Positions 7,827 through 15,707 of a stretch of DNA of 33,716 nucleotides are shown piece after piece. Position numbers and translations under genes: made by a program. The notes under the pieces are model-generated. The model was not told the DNA's origin, made no database searches, and was given only the letters and a program-made list of their open reading frames with translations. This stretch comes from Ruminococcus sp. (GTDB lineage: Bacteria; Bacillota; Clostridia; Oscillospirales; Ruminococcaceae). The first letter of the stretch is position 1. Every line of letters starts with the position of its first letter. Where the stretch lies: the NCBI GenBank assembly GCA_029055625.1, contig JAIDCY010000120.1, positions 1 to 33,716 on the forward strand. Direction: 5' to 3'.

Positions 7827-9707
7827 ATGTCGTATAAAATGGGAAGTTTTGATGTTGCAGTAATCGGAGCAGGTCATGCAGGCGTTGAAGCTGGGCTGGC
7901 TGCCGCAAGACTGGGTTGCAGGACGATTATGTTTACAATATCGCTTGACCAGATTGCTAATATGCCTTGTAATCCGTCGATAGGTGGCACTGCAAAGGGA
8001 CATCTTGTAAGGGAAATTGACGCACTCGGTGGTGAGATGGGCAAGGCTGCCGATAAATGCTTCATACAGAGCCGTATGCTGAACCGTGGAAAAGGTCCGG
8101 CGGTACATAGTCTGAGAGTACAGGCTGACCGTGTGATGTATCACGACTATATGAAGAACATCTGCGAAAATCAGCGAAATCTTTATATAAAACAGGCAGA
8201 AATTGCGGAAATAGTTGTAGAAGACGGACATATTACCGGTGTTATTACATCTCTTGGAGCTGAATATTCCGTAAAAGCGGTAATAATCGCAACCGGTACT
8301 TATCTTAAAGGCAAAATACATATCGGTGAGGTATCATATGCAAGCGGTCCTGATTCCGCACTGCCGAGTAAATACCTTTCACAGAGCCTGACGGAAAACG
8401 GCATTGAATTACGCCGTTTCAAGACCGGTACGCCATGCAGGGTACATAAAAGAAGTATAAATTTTGACTTCATGGAACGTCAGGACGGTGACGGGAATAT
8501 AGTACCGTTTTCATTTGAAACGGCTGTTGAAGGACTGGAAAATAAGGTAAGCTGTTATGTAACGTATACCAATAGTAAAACACATGAAGTAATTTTATCG
8601 AATCTCGACCGTTCGCCGTTATATTCCGGACGCATTGAGGGTGTAGGTCCTCGTTATTGTCCGTCAATAGAAGACAAGATAGTAAGATTTTCAGATAAGC
8701 CGAGGCATCAGCTTTTTGTCGAACCTATGGGACTATCGACGGAAGAATATTATCTGCAGGGGATGTCATCATCACTGCCGGAAGATGTACAGCTTGCATT
8801 TCTGCGTACTATAGACGGGTTAGAAGATGTGGAAATAATGCGTCCGGCGTATGCGATAGAATACGACTGTTGCGACCCCACACAGCTTTCCAATACGCTG
8901 GAGTTCCGGAAGATAAAGGGTTTATACGGAGCGGGGCAGTTTAACGGCAGTTCGGGATATGAGGAGGCAGCCGCACAGGGAATAGTAGCCGGTATCAATT
9001 CCGCCCTGAAGATAAAGAACCGTGAACCCATGATACTTGACAGGGCAAGTTCATATATCGGAACGCTTGTTGACGACCTCGTGACGAAAGGATGTTCAGA
9101 CCCTTACAGAATGATGACGTCGAGAAGTGAATACAGGCTTGTACTCCGTCAGGATAACGCCGACCAGAGACTTACACCGATAGGGTATAAAGTGGGACTT
9201 ATCAGTGAAAAGCGTTATAAGAAACTTATTGAAAAAACGGAGCAGGTAGATACTGAAATAAAGCGTATAAATGCGTTTAACCTTTCGCCGGGTGAGAAGA
9301 TAAATAAATTTCTTGAAGAAACAGGTACAACTCCGCTTTCCACCGGTTGCAAACTCGGTGACCTGCTCCGCCGTCCGAAAATAAGTTATAAATCGCTCGC
9401 ACCTTTCGACCCCGACAGACCGGAATTATCCGACGAAGTAACCGAACAGGTGGAACTGCAGATAAAGTATGAAGGATATATAACAAAACAGCTCGCACAG
9501 ATTGAACAGATGCGGAAGCACGAATCAAAGAAACTGCCGGAAAATCTGGATTATCATGATATATACGGTCTGCGACTGGAGGCAATCGAGAAGCTGAATA
9601 AGATACAGCCGTCATCACTGGGACAGGCTTCAAGAATATCAGGCGTTTCACCGGCGGATATTTCACTTATTGACGTATGGTTACAACACAGAACGGAGGA
9701 AAAATAA
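7827..9707 (+). CDS. mnmG: tRNA uridine-34 carboxymethylaminomethylation enzyme MnmG (GidA)
   Basis: This is the FAD- and NADH-dependent partner of MnmE. It is 626 aa, full length. The N-terminal Rossmann motif [19 protein letters not shown] is followed by the MnmG signatures [22 protein letters not shown] and GTPCRVH, and later [16 protein letters not shown]. The C-terminal helical domain binds MnmE and tRNA. The start has a strong SD at 7811-7817. Its last codons contain the SD of rsmG. Confidence 0.97.
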   Translation: MSYKMGSFDVAVIGAGHAGVEAGLAAARLGCRTIMFTISLDQIANMPCNPSIGGTAKGHLVREIDALGGEMGKAADKCFIQSRMLNRGKGPAVHSLRVQADRVMYHDYMKNICENQRNLYIKQAEIAEIVVEDGHITGVITSLGAEYSVKAVIIATGTYLKGKIHIGEVSYASGPDSALPSKYLSQSLTENGIELRRFKTGTPCRVHKRSINFDFMERQDGDGNIVPFSFETAVEGLENKVSCYVTYTNSKTHEVILSNLDRSPLYSGRIEGVGPRYCPSIEDKIVRFSDKPRHQLFVEPMGLSTEEYYLQGMSSSLPEDVQLAFLRTIDGLEDVEIMRPAYAIEYDCCDPTQLSNTLEFRKIKGLYGAGQFNGSSGYEEAAAQGIVAGINSALKIKNREPMILDRASSYIGTLVDDLVTKGCSDPYRMMTSRSEYRLVLRQDNADQRLTPIGYKVGLISEKRYKKLIEKTEQVDTEIKRINAFNLSPGEKINKFLEETGTTPLSTGCKLGDLLRRPKISYKSLAPFDPDRPELSDEVTEQVELQIKYEGYITKQLAQIEQMRKHESKKLPENLDYHDIYGLRLEAIEKLNKIQPSSLGQASRISGVSPADISLIDVWLQHRTEEK

Positions 9708-9709
9708 AA

Positions 9710-10414
9710 ATGCTTCCTGAATACGCTTTCTGTCGGGAAAGTTTCGGAAAATACGGAATAGAACTTTCCGGGGATATATATAAGAAACTTGATTTATATG
9801 CGGAATTTCTTGTTGAGTATAACAGAAATGTCAATCTCACGGCGATAACTGAACCTGTTGAAATACTGCATAAGCATTTTATAGACAGCGTTCTGATTGA
9901 CAGGTATGCGGATATTCCGGAGAATGCAGAACTTATTGACGTAGGAACGGGTGCAGGTTTTCCATCCATACCGCTGAAACTTTTCCGACCTGATATAAAA
10001 ATTACGTTACTGGACAGTCTTAATAAACGGATAAATTTTTTACAGATACTGTGCGAAAAACTCGGTATAGAAGCGGAGTTCATACACGAAAGGGCGGAGA
10101 TTACCGGCAGAGATACCGGATACCGTGAGAGATTCGACGTATCATGTGCTAGGGCGGTGGCGAATTTGTCAGTACTCAGTGAATTATGTCTGCCGTTCGT
10201 AAAAGTTGGTGGGATATTCGTATCAATGAAAGGACTTTCCGAAAATATTTCTGACGGCAATAATTCCGTAAAGTTGTGTGGCGGAGAGATTACGGACGAG
10301 TTTGTTTATGACGTCGCCGGAGATAACCGGAAAATAGTTATCGTAAAAAAAATATCGCATACTCCGACAAAATATCCGAGAAATAGCGGTCAGATAAAAA
10401 AGAAACCGCTTTGA
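9710..10414 (+). CDS. rsmG: 16S rRNA (guanine-527-N7) methyltransferase RsmG
   Basis: RsmG uses S-adenosylmethionine to methylate G527 of 16S rRNA. It is 234 aa from the ATG at 9710, chosen because SD GGAGG at 9695-9699 lies 10 bases before it; the in-frame ATG at 9677 is inside mnmG. Motif I reads LIDVGTGAGFPSIPLKL, and the C-terminal KYPRNSGQIKKKPL matches the family ending. It is 2 bp from mnmG, so the two are coupled. Confidence 0.95.
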   Translation: MLPEYAFCRESFGKYGIELSGDIYKKLDLYAEFLVEYNRNVNLTAITEPVEILHKHFIDSVLIDRYADIPENAELIDVGTGAGFPSIPLKLFRPDIKITLLDSLNKRINFLQILCEKLGIEAEFIHERAEITGRDTGYRERFDVSCARAVANLSVLSELCLPFVKVGGIFVSMKGLSENISDGNNSVKLCGGEITDEFVYDVAGDNRKIVIVKKISHTPTKYPRNSGQIKKKPL

Positions 10415-10548
10415 TTCCGGAATATAATGTCGGAAAAAATACAAAGCTGTCGAAAGATAACAATTTTTTTGTGTAGTAAATATTTCCCGTAAGTGTTAGA
10501 ATATTTTTACAGGGTAAAATTCCCGAGTATATATATGAGGTAAAAATA

Positions 10549-11355
10549 ATGGCACTTTTAAACTTCACAAAGGACAAACTTATAAGTAAAGTGGTTGAGA
10601 TTGATATAAATCTGATTGTTTCTGAAAGGAATAATAATTTTCAGGATAAAGAAATTTCTGAACTTGCGGAAAATGTAATGAAAAACGGCATATTACAACC
10701 TCTTACGGTAAAACGTATCAAAGATGGATTTGAACTGATTACAGGTGAGAAATATTTTGAAGTTGCGAAGATATGCGGACTGAAAACCGTTCCGTGTATC
10801 GTACACGAGGCAAACGACAGGGATTCCGCTATTATAGCACTTGTAGAGAATATAAAGAATCAGAACTTATCATTTTTCGACGAGGCAACCGCTATTGAAA
10901 GACTTATTACATATTATGGTCTCACACAGGAAGACGCCGCATCCAAACTTGGTAAGGCACAGAGTACGATAGCCAATAAATTACGCCTGCTCCGGCTTAC
11001 GGAGGAAGAGCGGGAACTGATAGTAAAGTATGGACTCACTGAACGTCACGCAAGGGCATTACTTAAACTCGCAAGCACTCCCGACAGACTTGTGATACTG
11101 GAAAGAATAGTCAAGGATAATCTGAATGTTGAACGGACGGAAAAACTGATTGAGGAATTTATCGGTTCTCAACGTGAAAAGGCAAATTATAAAAAGCGTT
11201 CTAAAGTATTTCAGAATGTGAGAATGTTTATCAATACGATAAATAAAACCGTCGAGACAATGCAGTCCGCCGGAATACCTGCAAATTCGCAGAAGATACA
11301 GCACGATGACTATATAGAATACCGTATCAGAATACCGGTACAGAAAATAAAATGA
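10549..11355 (+). CDS. noc: ParB/Noc-family protein, likely nucleoid occlusion factor
   Basis: It lies just after rsmG, the position of noc. The 268-aa protein has the N-terminal ParB domain (about 14-110), a ParB helix-turn-helix (LTQEDAASKLGKAQSTIA, 125-142), GLTERHARALLKL, and a C-terminal VFQNVRMFINTINKTVETM segment ending DDYIEYRIRIP, as in Noc proteins of Clostridia. Noc binds DNA and membrane and blocks division over the nucleoid. The box that normally reads GERRxRA and contacts CTP is GEKYFEVA here (66-73), so three conserved arginines are gone. No ParA/Soj or Spo0J gene follows. The SD is TGAGG at 10536-10540. The family is certain; a working CTPase clamp is doubtful. Confidence 0.85.
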   Translation: MALLNFTKDKLISKVVEIDINLIVSERNNNFQDKEISELAENVMKNGILQPLTVKRIKDGFELITGEKYFEVAKICGLKTVPCIVHEANDRDSAIIALVENIKNQNLSFFDEATAIERLITYYGLTQEDAASKLGKAQSTIANKLRLLRLTEEERELIVKYGLTERHARALLKLASTPDRLVILERIVKDNLNVERTEKLIEEFIGSQREKANYKKRSKVFQNVRMFINTINKTVETMQSAGIPANSQKIQHDDYIEYRIRIPVQKIK

Positions 11356-11362
11356 AATAAAA

Positions 11363-11397
11363 TTCCGCATGAAATAAAATCGTGCGGAACTTTTTTG
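11363..11397 (+). terminator. Intrinsic terminator after noc
   Basis: The 7-bp stem TTCCGCA/TGCGGAA (11363-11369 and 11383-11389) is followed by TTTTTT. It ends the rpmH-to-noc block. Confidence 0.85.
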
Positions 11398-11447
11398 TAT
11401 ACGAGTGTTAAAAAATACAGTAATTTGTAAAAATTATACAGGTACTA

Positions 11448-11476
11448 TTTACAAAGCGTAAAAAAGATGATATAAT
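11448..11476 (+). promoter_or_regulatory. serS promoter
   Basis: TTTACA (11448-11453) and TATAAT (11471-11476) are 17 bp apart. TTGTAAA (11425-11431) and TTTACAA (11448-11454) form an inverted repeat that covers the -35 element and could be an operator. Confidence 0.75.
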
Positions 11477-11562
11477 ATTAATTACCGGAAAGGAGGAAGA
11501 CAGAGAGTTAAAACGTAATGAGGGAAAAATTTACAGAAAATAAATAAAAGGAGTAAATATAG

Positions 11563-12891
11563 ATGATAGATATTAAGTTAATCCGTACAAATCCGGAAAC
11601 AGTAAAGGAAAACATCAGGAAAAAGTTTCAGGACGAAAAACTTGAACTCGTTGACAAGGTTCTTGAATTTGACGAACAGTGCAGAAAAGCGAAAGCAGAG
11701 GGTGATGCCCTCCGGAATCAGAAAAACAAGAAAAGTAAGGAGTTTGGCAAGTATAACGCAATAATAGCAAAGTCGGAAGATGAGGCTTTAAAAGCTGAGG
11801 CAAAGGAAAATATTTCCAGACTTACCGCAGAAATAGAAGAAATCGACAGACGACGTGAAGAACTCGAAGAAATCGAAACAAGACTTAATGAAGAAATCCG
11901 TAAGATAATGCTTGTTATCCCTAATATCATAGATGACAGCGTACCTGTTGGCAAAGATGATAGCGAAAATGTAGAAGTAGAACGTTTCGGGGAAGCATAC
12001 ATACCGGAATTTGAAGTACCATACCATGTCGACATAATGGAAAAGGTAAACGGAATTGACCTTGACAGTGCAAGGGATAAGACAAGCGGTAACGGATTTT
12101 ATTATCTTACTGGCGATATCGCAATGTTACAGTCTTGTATACTTTCATATGCAAGGGATTTTATGGTTGATAAGGGATTCACTTACTGTATACCGCCGTT
12201 CATGATAAGAAGCAATGTTGTAACGGGAGTGATGAGTTTCGCCGAGATGGAAGGTATGATGTATAAGATAGAGGGTGAAGACCTGTATTTAATCGGCACG
12301 AGTGAACACTCCATGATAGGACGTTTTATAGATACAATCACACCGGAAGAGGAGTTACCGAAGACCTTGACGAGTTACTCACCATGTTTTCGTAAAGAGG
12401 TGGGGGCACACGGTATAGAAGAACGTGGAGTTTACCGGATACACCAGTTTGAGAAGCAGGAAATGATAGTAATCTGTAAGCCTGAAGAAAGTATGGAATG
12501 GTTTCATAAGCTTTACGGATATACTGTTGAATTTTTCCGTACTCTTGATATACCGGTTCGTACGCTTGAATGCTGTTCGGGAGACCTTGCCGACCTGAAA
12601 GTAAAGAGTATAGACGTTGAAGCTTGGTCACCGAGACAGCAGAAATATTTTGAAGTCGGAAGCTGTTCAAATCTCGGAGACGCTCAGGCAAGACGGCTTG
12701 GAATAAAATACAAGTCAGCGGATAAGAAAAAATACTTTGCACATACGCTGAATAATACGGTAGTAGCACCGCCGAGAATGTTGATAGCATTTCTTGAAAA
12801 TAATCTTAATCCGGATGGCAGTATAAGGATACCGGAAGCCCTCAGACCGTATATGCGGAAAGATGTAATAAAAGTACCGGAGAAGAAATAA
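11563..12891 (+). CDS. serS: Seryl-tRNA synthetase
   Basis: This class II synthetase charges tRNA-Ser. It is 442 aa, with SD AAGGAG at 11548-11553. An N-terminal coiled-coil arm (about 27-112, rich in Lys/Glu) binds tRNA. Motif 2 is FRKEVGAHGIEERGVYRIHQFEKQEM. Motif 3 reads TLNNTVVAPPRMLIAFLENN, where the common bacterial form is closer to LNGSGLAVGRTLVAILEN, so it resembles a less common, archaeal-like SerRS subgroup. The leader is too short for a T-box. Confidence 0.94.
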   Translation: MIDIKLIRTNPETVKENIRKKFQDEKLELVDKVLEFDEQCRKAKAEGDALRNQKNKKSKEFGKYNAIIAKSEDEALKAEAKENISRLTAEIEEIDRRREELEEIETRLNEEIRKIMLVIPNIIDDSVPVGKDDSENVEVERFGEAYIPEFEVPYHVDIMEKVNGIDLDSARDKTSGNGFYYLTGDIAMLQSCILSYARDFMVDKGFTYCIPPFMIRSNVVTGVMSFAEMEGMMYKIEGEDLYLIGTSEHSMIGRFIDTITPEEELPKTLTSYSPCFRKEVGAHGIEERGVYRIHQFEKQEMIVICKPEESMEWFHKLYGYTVEFFRTLDIPVRTLECCSGDLADLKVKSIDVEAWSPRQQKYFEVGSCSNLGDAQARRLGIKYKSADKKKYFAHTLNNTVVAPPRMLIAFLENNLNPDGSIRIPEALRPYMRKDVIKVPEKK

Positions 12892-13002
12892 TCAGTTTTC
12901 GGAGTCAAGAAAGGAATCCGCATTTTTTGCGACGTTGCACATACACATGGCGAATACTCCCACAGTACCGCCGAAAAATGACCCTAAAATAAAGTTAAGC
13001 AT
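12892..13002 (-). CDS. 36-aa membrane protein, DUF3789-like
   Basis: The sequence MLNFILGSFFGGTVGVFAMC continues into a short Asn/Asp-containing tail ending DSEN. It has one Gly-rich transmembrane helix (about 3-22), then CNVAKNAD. This resembles the tiny DUF3789 proteins of Firmicutes and their phages, whose function is unknown. SD GAGGTG lies at 13010-13015, 7 bases before ATG. Its stop directly abuts the serS stop on the other strand. The clear SD and the family-like pattern support it as a real gene. Confidence 0.7.
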   Translation of the reverse strand: MLNFILGSFFGGTVGVFAMCMCNVAKNADSFLDSEN

Positions 13003-13050
13003 AAAAAATCACCTCATAATATATTATGTGTTATATAAGAGCAGGTAAAC

Positions 13051-13094
13051 AAAAAAAGTCACGAAGGAAACTATTTCCTCCGTGACCGTTTTTT
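13051..13094. terminator. Bidirectional terminator after trxA
   Basis: GTCACGAAGGAAA pairs with TTTCCTCCGTGAC (13058-13070 and 13074-13086) with one mismatch. A runs lie on the left and T runs on the right, so it can stop transcription both ways. It ends the flavodiiron-FTR-thioredoxin operon. Confidence 0.85.
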
Positions 13095-13403
13095 TTACTT
13101 AAGCATTTCAAGTATACTGTTTTTCGGTACAAAACCGACGGATTGTTTCTGAATAACGCCGTCTTTTACCACAACCAGTAGCGGAATATTTTCCACTCTG
13201 AACGCTACAGATAATTCCGGTTGTTCGTCGACGTTTATTTTGCCGACTTTTATTTTACCGTCGAGTTCTTCGGCGATTTCCGATACTAAAGGTGAAAGCA
13301 TCATACAAGGTCCGCACCAGCCCGCCCAGAAGTCGAGTAAAACAGTACCTTTATAGTTTCTTACTTCGTCATCAAAATTTTCCTTGGTGATGATTATTTC
13401 CAT
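13095..13403 (-). CDS. trxA: Thioredoxin
   Basis: This cytoplasmic disulfide reductase is 102 aa with the active site WCGPC (29-33) in FWAGWCGPCMML. The cis-Pro lies in ENIPLLVVV, as in thioredoxins. The SD reads AGGAGG just upstream. The gene begins 5 bp after the FTR-type gene, so the two are probably cotranscribed and functionally paired. Confidence 0.95.
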   Translation of the reverse strand: MEIIITKENFDDEVRNYKGTVLLDFWAGWCGPCMMLSPLVSEIAEELDGKIKVGKINVDEQPELSVAFRVENIPLLVVVKDGVIQKQSVGFVPKNSILEMLK

Positions 13404-13408
13404 AAAAA

Positions 13409-13612
13409 CTAATCCTCCTTGGATTTATAATATAACATACAGTGACAGAATCCCTCAAAATCGGGGTCTGCAATCTGTTCCCGGAATTCTTTGCACATAC
13501 ATTTATTTTCCGGTATGCGAGGGATACGGCACGGACAGTAACCGTCCTTGAGTTTCAGACCCTCTTTTATCTTTGCTACTACCTCTTTATCGGGATTCAG
13601 AAATATTTTCAT
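13409..13612 (-). CDS. Ferredoxin-thioredoxin reductase catalytic-type protein
   Basis: The 67-aa protein has three Cys pairs, CPC (26-28), CMC (38-40) and CHC (56-58), the last in FCHCMLYY. This is the signature of the FTR catalytic chain, which holds a [4Fe-4S] cluster next to a redox disulfide and passes electrons from ferredoxin to thioredoxin. The spacing between pairs (9 and 15 residues) differs from plant and cyanobacterial FTR. No variable subunit is seen. SD AAGGAGGG is clear. Its position directly before trxA supports thioredoxin as its partner. Confidence 0.88.
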   Translation of the reverse strand: MKIFLNPDKEVVAKIKEGLKLKDGYCPCRIPRIPENKCMCKEFREQIADPDFEGFCHCMLYYKSKED

Positions 13613-13676
13613 AAAAAAGCCCTCCTTTCAGATATTATGACTTTCCGGCTGGCTTTTATTAATGCATAACCGGAAA

Positions 13677-14831
13677 TCAGTTTAAGAGTTCGGAAGCCAT
13701 ATTTTCAAGCTGTGTGATATTTTCCGTCTTGACAGCAGATTTGATAGTTACCGTATTTTCAAGCCACGTTATATTTTTTGACTTGGTAAACATTTCACGC
13801 ATAACTTTACCGGCGGTTACAGCCCACGAACCATTTTCAATAATACCGATAGTGCGGTTCTGGAAATTTCTTTCCGTAAGTGCGAGAATAAAATGTTTCA
13901 TGAACGGGAAAACATCGGCATTATAAGTAGGAGAAGCAAGGACAATTTTTCCGTATCTGAAAGCATCTTCAACAGCTTCTGCGAGGTCTTCTCTTGCGAG
14001 GTCACACAGTACGACTTTCGGACAGCCTTTTTCCGTGAGTTTATCCGCCAGTATCTCGCACGCTTTTTTAGTATTGCCGTATACGGAAGTATAAGCAATC
14101 ATGACGCCGTCGCTCTCCACACCGTAGGAAGACCACGTGTTATATAGTCCGAGATAGTAGGGGAGATTTTCCGTAAGTACCACACCATGAAGCGGACATA
14201 TTATTTTTATATCCAGTCCGGAAGCCTTTTTAAGTACGGTTTGAACCTGTACGCCGTATTTGCCTACTATTCCGAAGTAATAACGCCTTGCCTCACAAGC
14301 CCAGTCCTGCTCAACGTCAGAAGCGCCGAACTTGCCGAAAGCATCGGCGGAAAACAGTATTTTTTCCGTGCTCTCGTATGTGAACATTACTTCCGGCCAG
14401 TGTACCATAGGTGCGAATACGAAATTAAGTATGTGTTTACCAAGTGTGAGAGTATCGTTTTCCTTTACGACAAGTTTTTTAAGATTTTCCGTATCTTCAA
14501 AGAAGTTCGCAAGCATTGTGAAAGTTTTGGCGTTACCTACCACTGTAGCACCGGGAAATTCTTTCATGAAGTCCATGATATTTGCGGAGTGGTCACATTC
14601 CATATGCTGTACTATAAGATAATCGGGCGTACGTCCGTTAAGAATCTGCCTGATATTGGAAAGCCATTCCTTAGAAAATTTTGCGTCTACCGTATCGAGT
14701 ACGGCAATTTTTTCGTCCATGATTACGTATGAGTGATAAGCCATACCATCAGGTACTATATACTGCCCCTCGAATAAGTCAACATCATGGTCATTGACCC
14801 CGACGTTGAAGATGTCATTTGTTATTTGCAT
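13677..14831 (-). CDS. Flavodiiron protein (A-type flavoprotein)
   Basis: These enzymes reduce O2 to water and/or NO to N2O and protect anaerobes. At 384 aa it has the minimal two-domain form: a metallo-beta-lactamase-like diiron domain with ligands H76, E78, D80, H81, H144, D163 and H215, then a flavodoxin domain from about 242 with the FMN loop TSVYGNT (248-254). There is no rubredoxin or reductase extension. SD AGAGGT and an extended -10 promoter lie upstream. The FTR-type protein and thioredoxin follow on the same strand. Confidence 0.95.
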   Translation of the reverse strand: MQITNDIFNVGVNDHDVDLFEGQYIVPDGMAYHSYVIMDEKIAVLDTVDAKFSKEWLSNIRQILNGRTPDYLIVQHMECDHSANIMDFMKEFPGATVVGNAKTFTMLANFFEDTENLKKLVVKENDTLTLGKHILNFVFAPMVHWPEVMFTYESTEKILFSADAFGKFGASDVEQDWACEARRYYFGIVGKYGVQVQTVLKKASGLDIKIICPLHGVVLTENLPYYLGLYNTWSSYGVESDGVMIAYTSVYGNTKKACEILADKLTEKGCPKVVLCDLAREDLAEAVEDAFRYGKIVLASPTYNADVFPFMKHFILALTERNFQNRTIGIIENGSWAVTAGKVMREMFTKSKNITWLENTVTIKSAVKTENITQLENMASELLN

Positions 14832-14867
14832 GATAAAAAATACCTCTTTTCATATCGTGATAAATTT

Positions 14868-14876
14868 ATTATAGCA
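14868..14876 (-). promoter_or_regulatory. Extended -10 promoter for the flavodiiron gene
   Basis: The minus strand reads TGCTATAAT, an extended -10 element, about 37 bp before the start. The -35 region is only a T run, so activity may rely on the extended element or an activator. Confidence 0.5.
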
Positions 14877-14936
14877 TATCGTACAGGAAAAAAAAAGACC
14901 TTTCACGGAAAATTTTTCATAAATTTACTTTTCTTA

Positions 14937-15300
14937 ACACGTTACAGTATAAACGTATACGCTATAGTAAAGATGTACACGAACGTGCTGAAGTACACTT
15001 TGATACAAGATGTGTTTATTGATAGCATCATCACAGTGTGGGTGTTCACTCAAACATTGAACATATTGTATCATAAATGTACACGTTATATTAGTAATGT
15101 ATACTTTATATCAAAGATGTACACGAACGTGATGAAGTACACTTTGATGCATGATTTATTTATATTAAAAGTATCATCAGATTGTGGGCATCCACTCAGA
15201 CATTGAACACGCAGTATCAGAAATGCACACGTTATATTAGTAATGTGTACGTTGTAACAACGATATACACGAACGTGATAAAACGTGTTTTAATGCATGA
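14937..15300. repeat. ~145-bp imperfect tandem repeat array
   Basis: Two full units (14975-15118 and 15119-15264) are flanked by a partial unit at 14937-14974 and a third, decaying unit from 15265. Each starts with TACACGAACGTG, the CACG-AA-CGTG core lying at 14978, 15122 and 15268. Shared blocks follow, such as GAAGTACACTTTGAT, CATTGAACA and CACGTTATATTAGTAATGT. Across the unit junction ATCAAAG-A-TGTAC pairs with GTACACTTTGAT, a ~12-bp hairpin with a 14-nt loop holding the core. The period changes from 144 to 146 bp, so a reading frame is not kept. I see no gene in 14832-15707. Confidence 0.85.
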
Positions 15301-15452
15301 TGTTGAATTACGTCAAATTTTTTCTCAGATATTGGCAAAAAAGAATGGATTTTTCATGTATGAATTTTATATAACATCTGCTGTACAGACAGAGTTTTTT
15401 ATGTTTGTTTTCCACAAAAAATTACACGTCTTAAAACATTACTTCTTAAACG

Positions 15453-15487
15453 TACACGAACGTGATAAATCTTTTTTTTTGCATGAT
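15453..15487. repeat. Detached fragment of the 145-bp repeat
   Basis: GTACACGAACGTGATAAA followed by a T run and TGCATGAT matches the first part of the unit, with its core at 15455-15464. It lies about 160 bp before the Ca2+-ATPase promoter. Confidence 0.65.
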
Positions 15488-15624
15488 ATGGTAATATATG
15501 AATAATGTCAGCCGGACAGTCAAATATATGTATATTATGTAATTTTATATGACGTAAAATTATACAAATTGAGTGATAGTAATTTGTCCTGTACGCTGAA
15601 TTATGACGTTTTTTTTGTCAGATA

Positions 15625-15653
15625 TTGACAAATGATTTGCGAGTATGTATAAT
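15625..15653 (+). promoter_or_regulatory. Consensus promoter of the Ca2+-ATPase/TerD operon
   Basis: TTGACA (15625-15630) and TATAAT (15648-15653) are exactly 17 bp apart. The repeat array lies directly upstream, where an operator or activator site would be. Confidence 0.88.
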
Positions 15654-15707
15654 ATTAAATATATTCGAGTTTATCGGGTAAAATTTATAAAAAAAGGAGA
15701 TATGCCT

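Noticed and set aside
11518-11547. Nine-codon leader peptide before serS (MREKFTENK)
   Set aside because: No SD at a proper distance, no serine codons and no attenuator structure.
11400-11562. T-box riboswitch before serS
   Set aside because: The transcribed leader is only about 80 nt, with no specifier stem, T-box sequence or terminator hairpin.
12892-13002. Prophage remnant inferred from the DUF3789-like protein
   Set aside because: No other phage or mobile-element gene, integrase or attachment repeat lies nearby.
14937-15300. CRISPR array
   Set aside because: Units are about 145 bp with mutated, non-unique interiors. There are no short direct repeats with unique spacers and no cas genes.
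14787-15505. Two overlapping plus-strand reading frames (139 and 107 codons) with recurring YTNV-like peptides
   Set aside because: They simply translate the 145-bp DNA repeats. The repeat period is not kept in frame, there is no good SD, and one begins inside the flavodiiron gene on the opposite strand.
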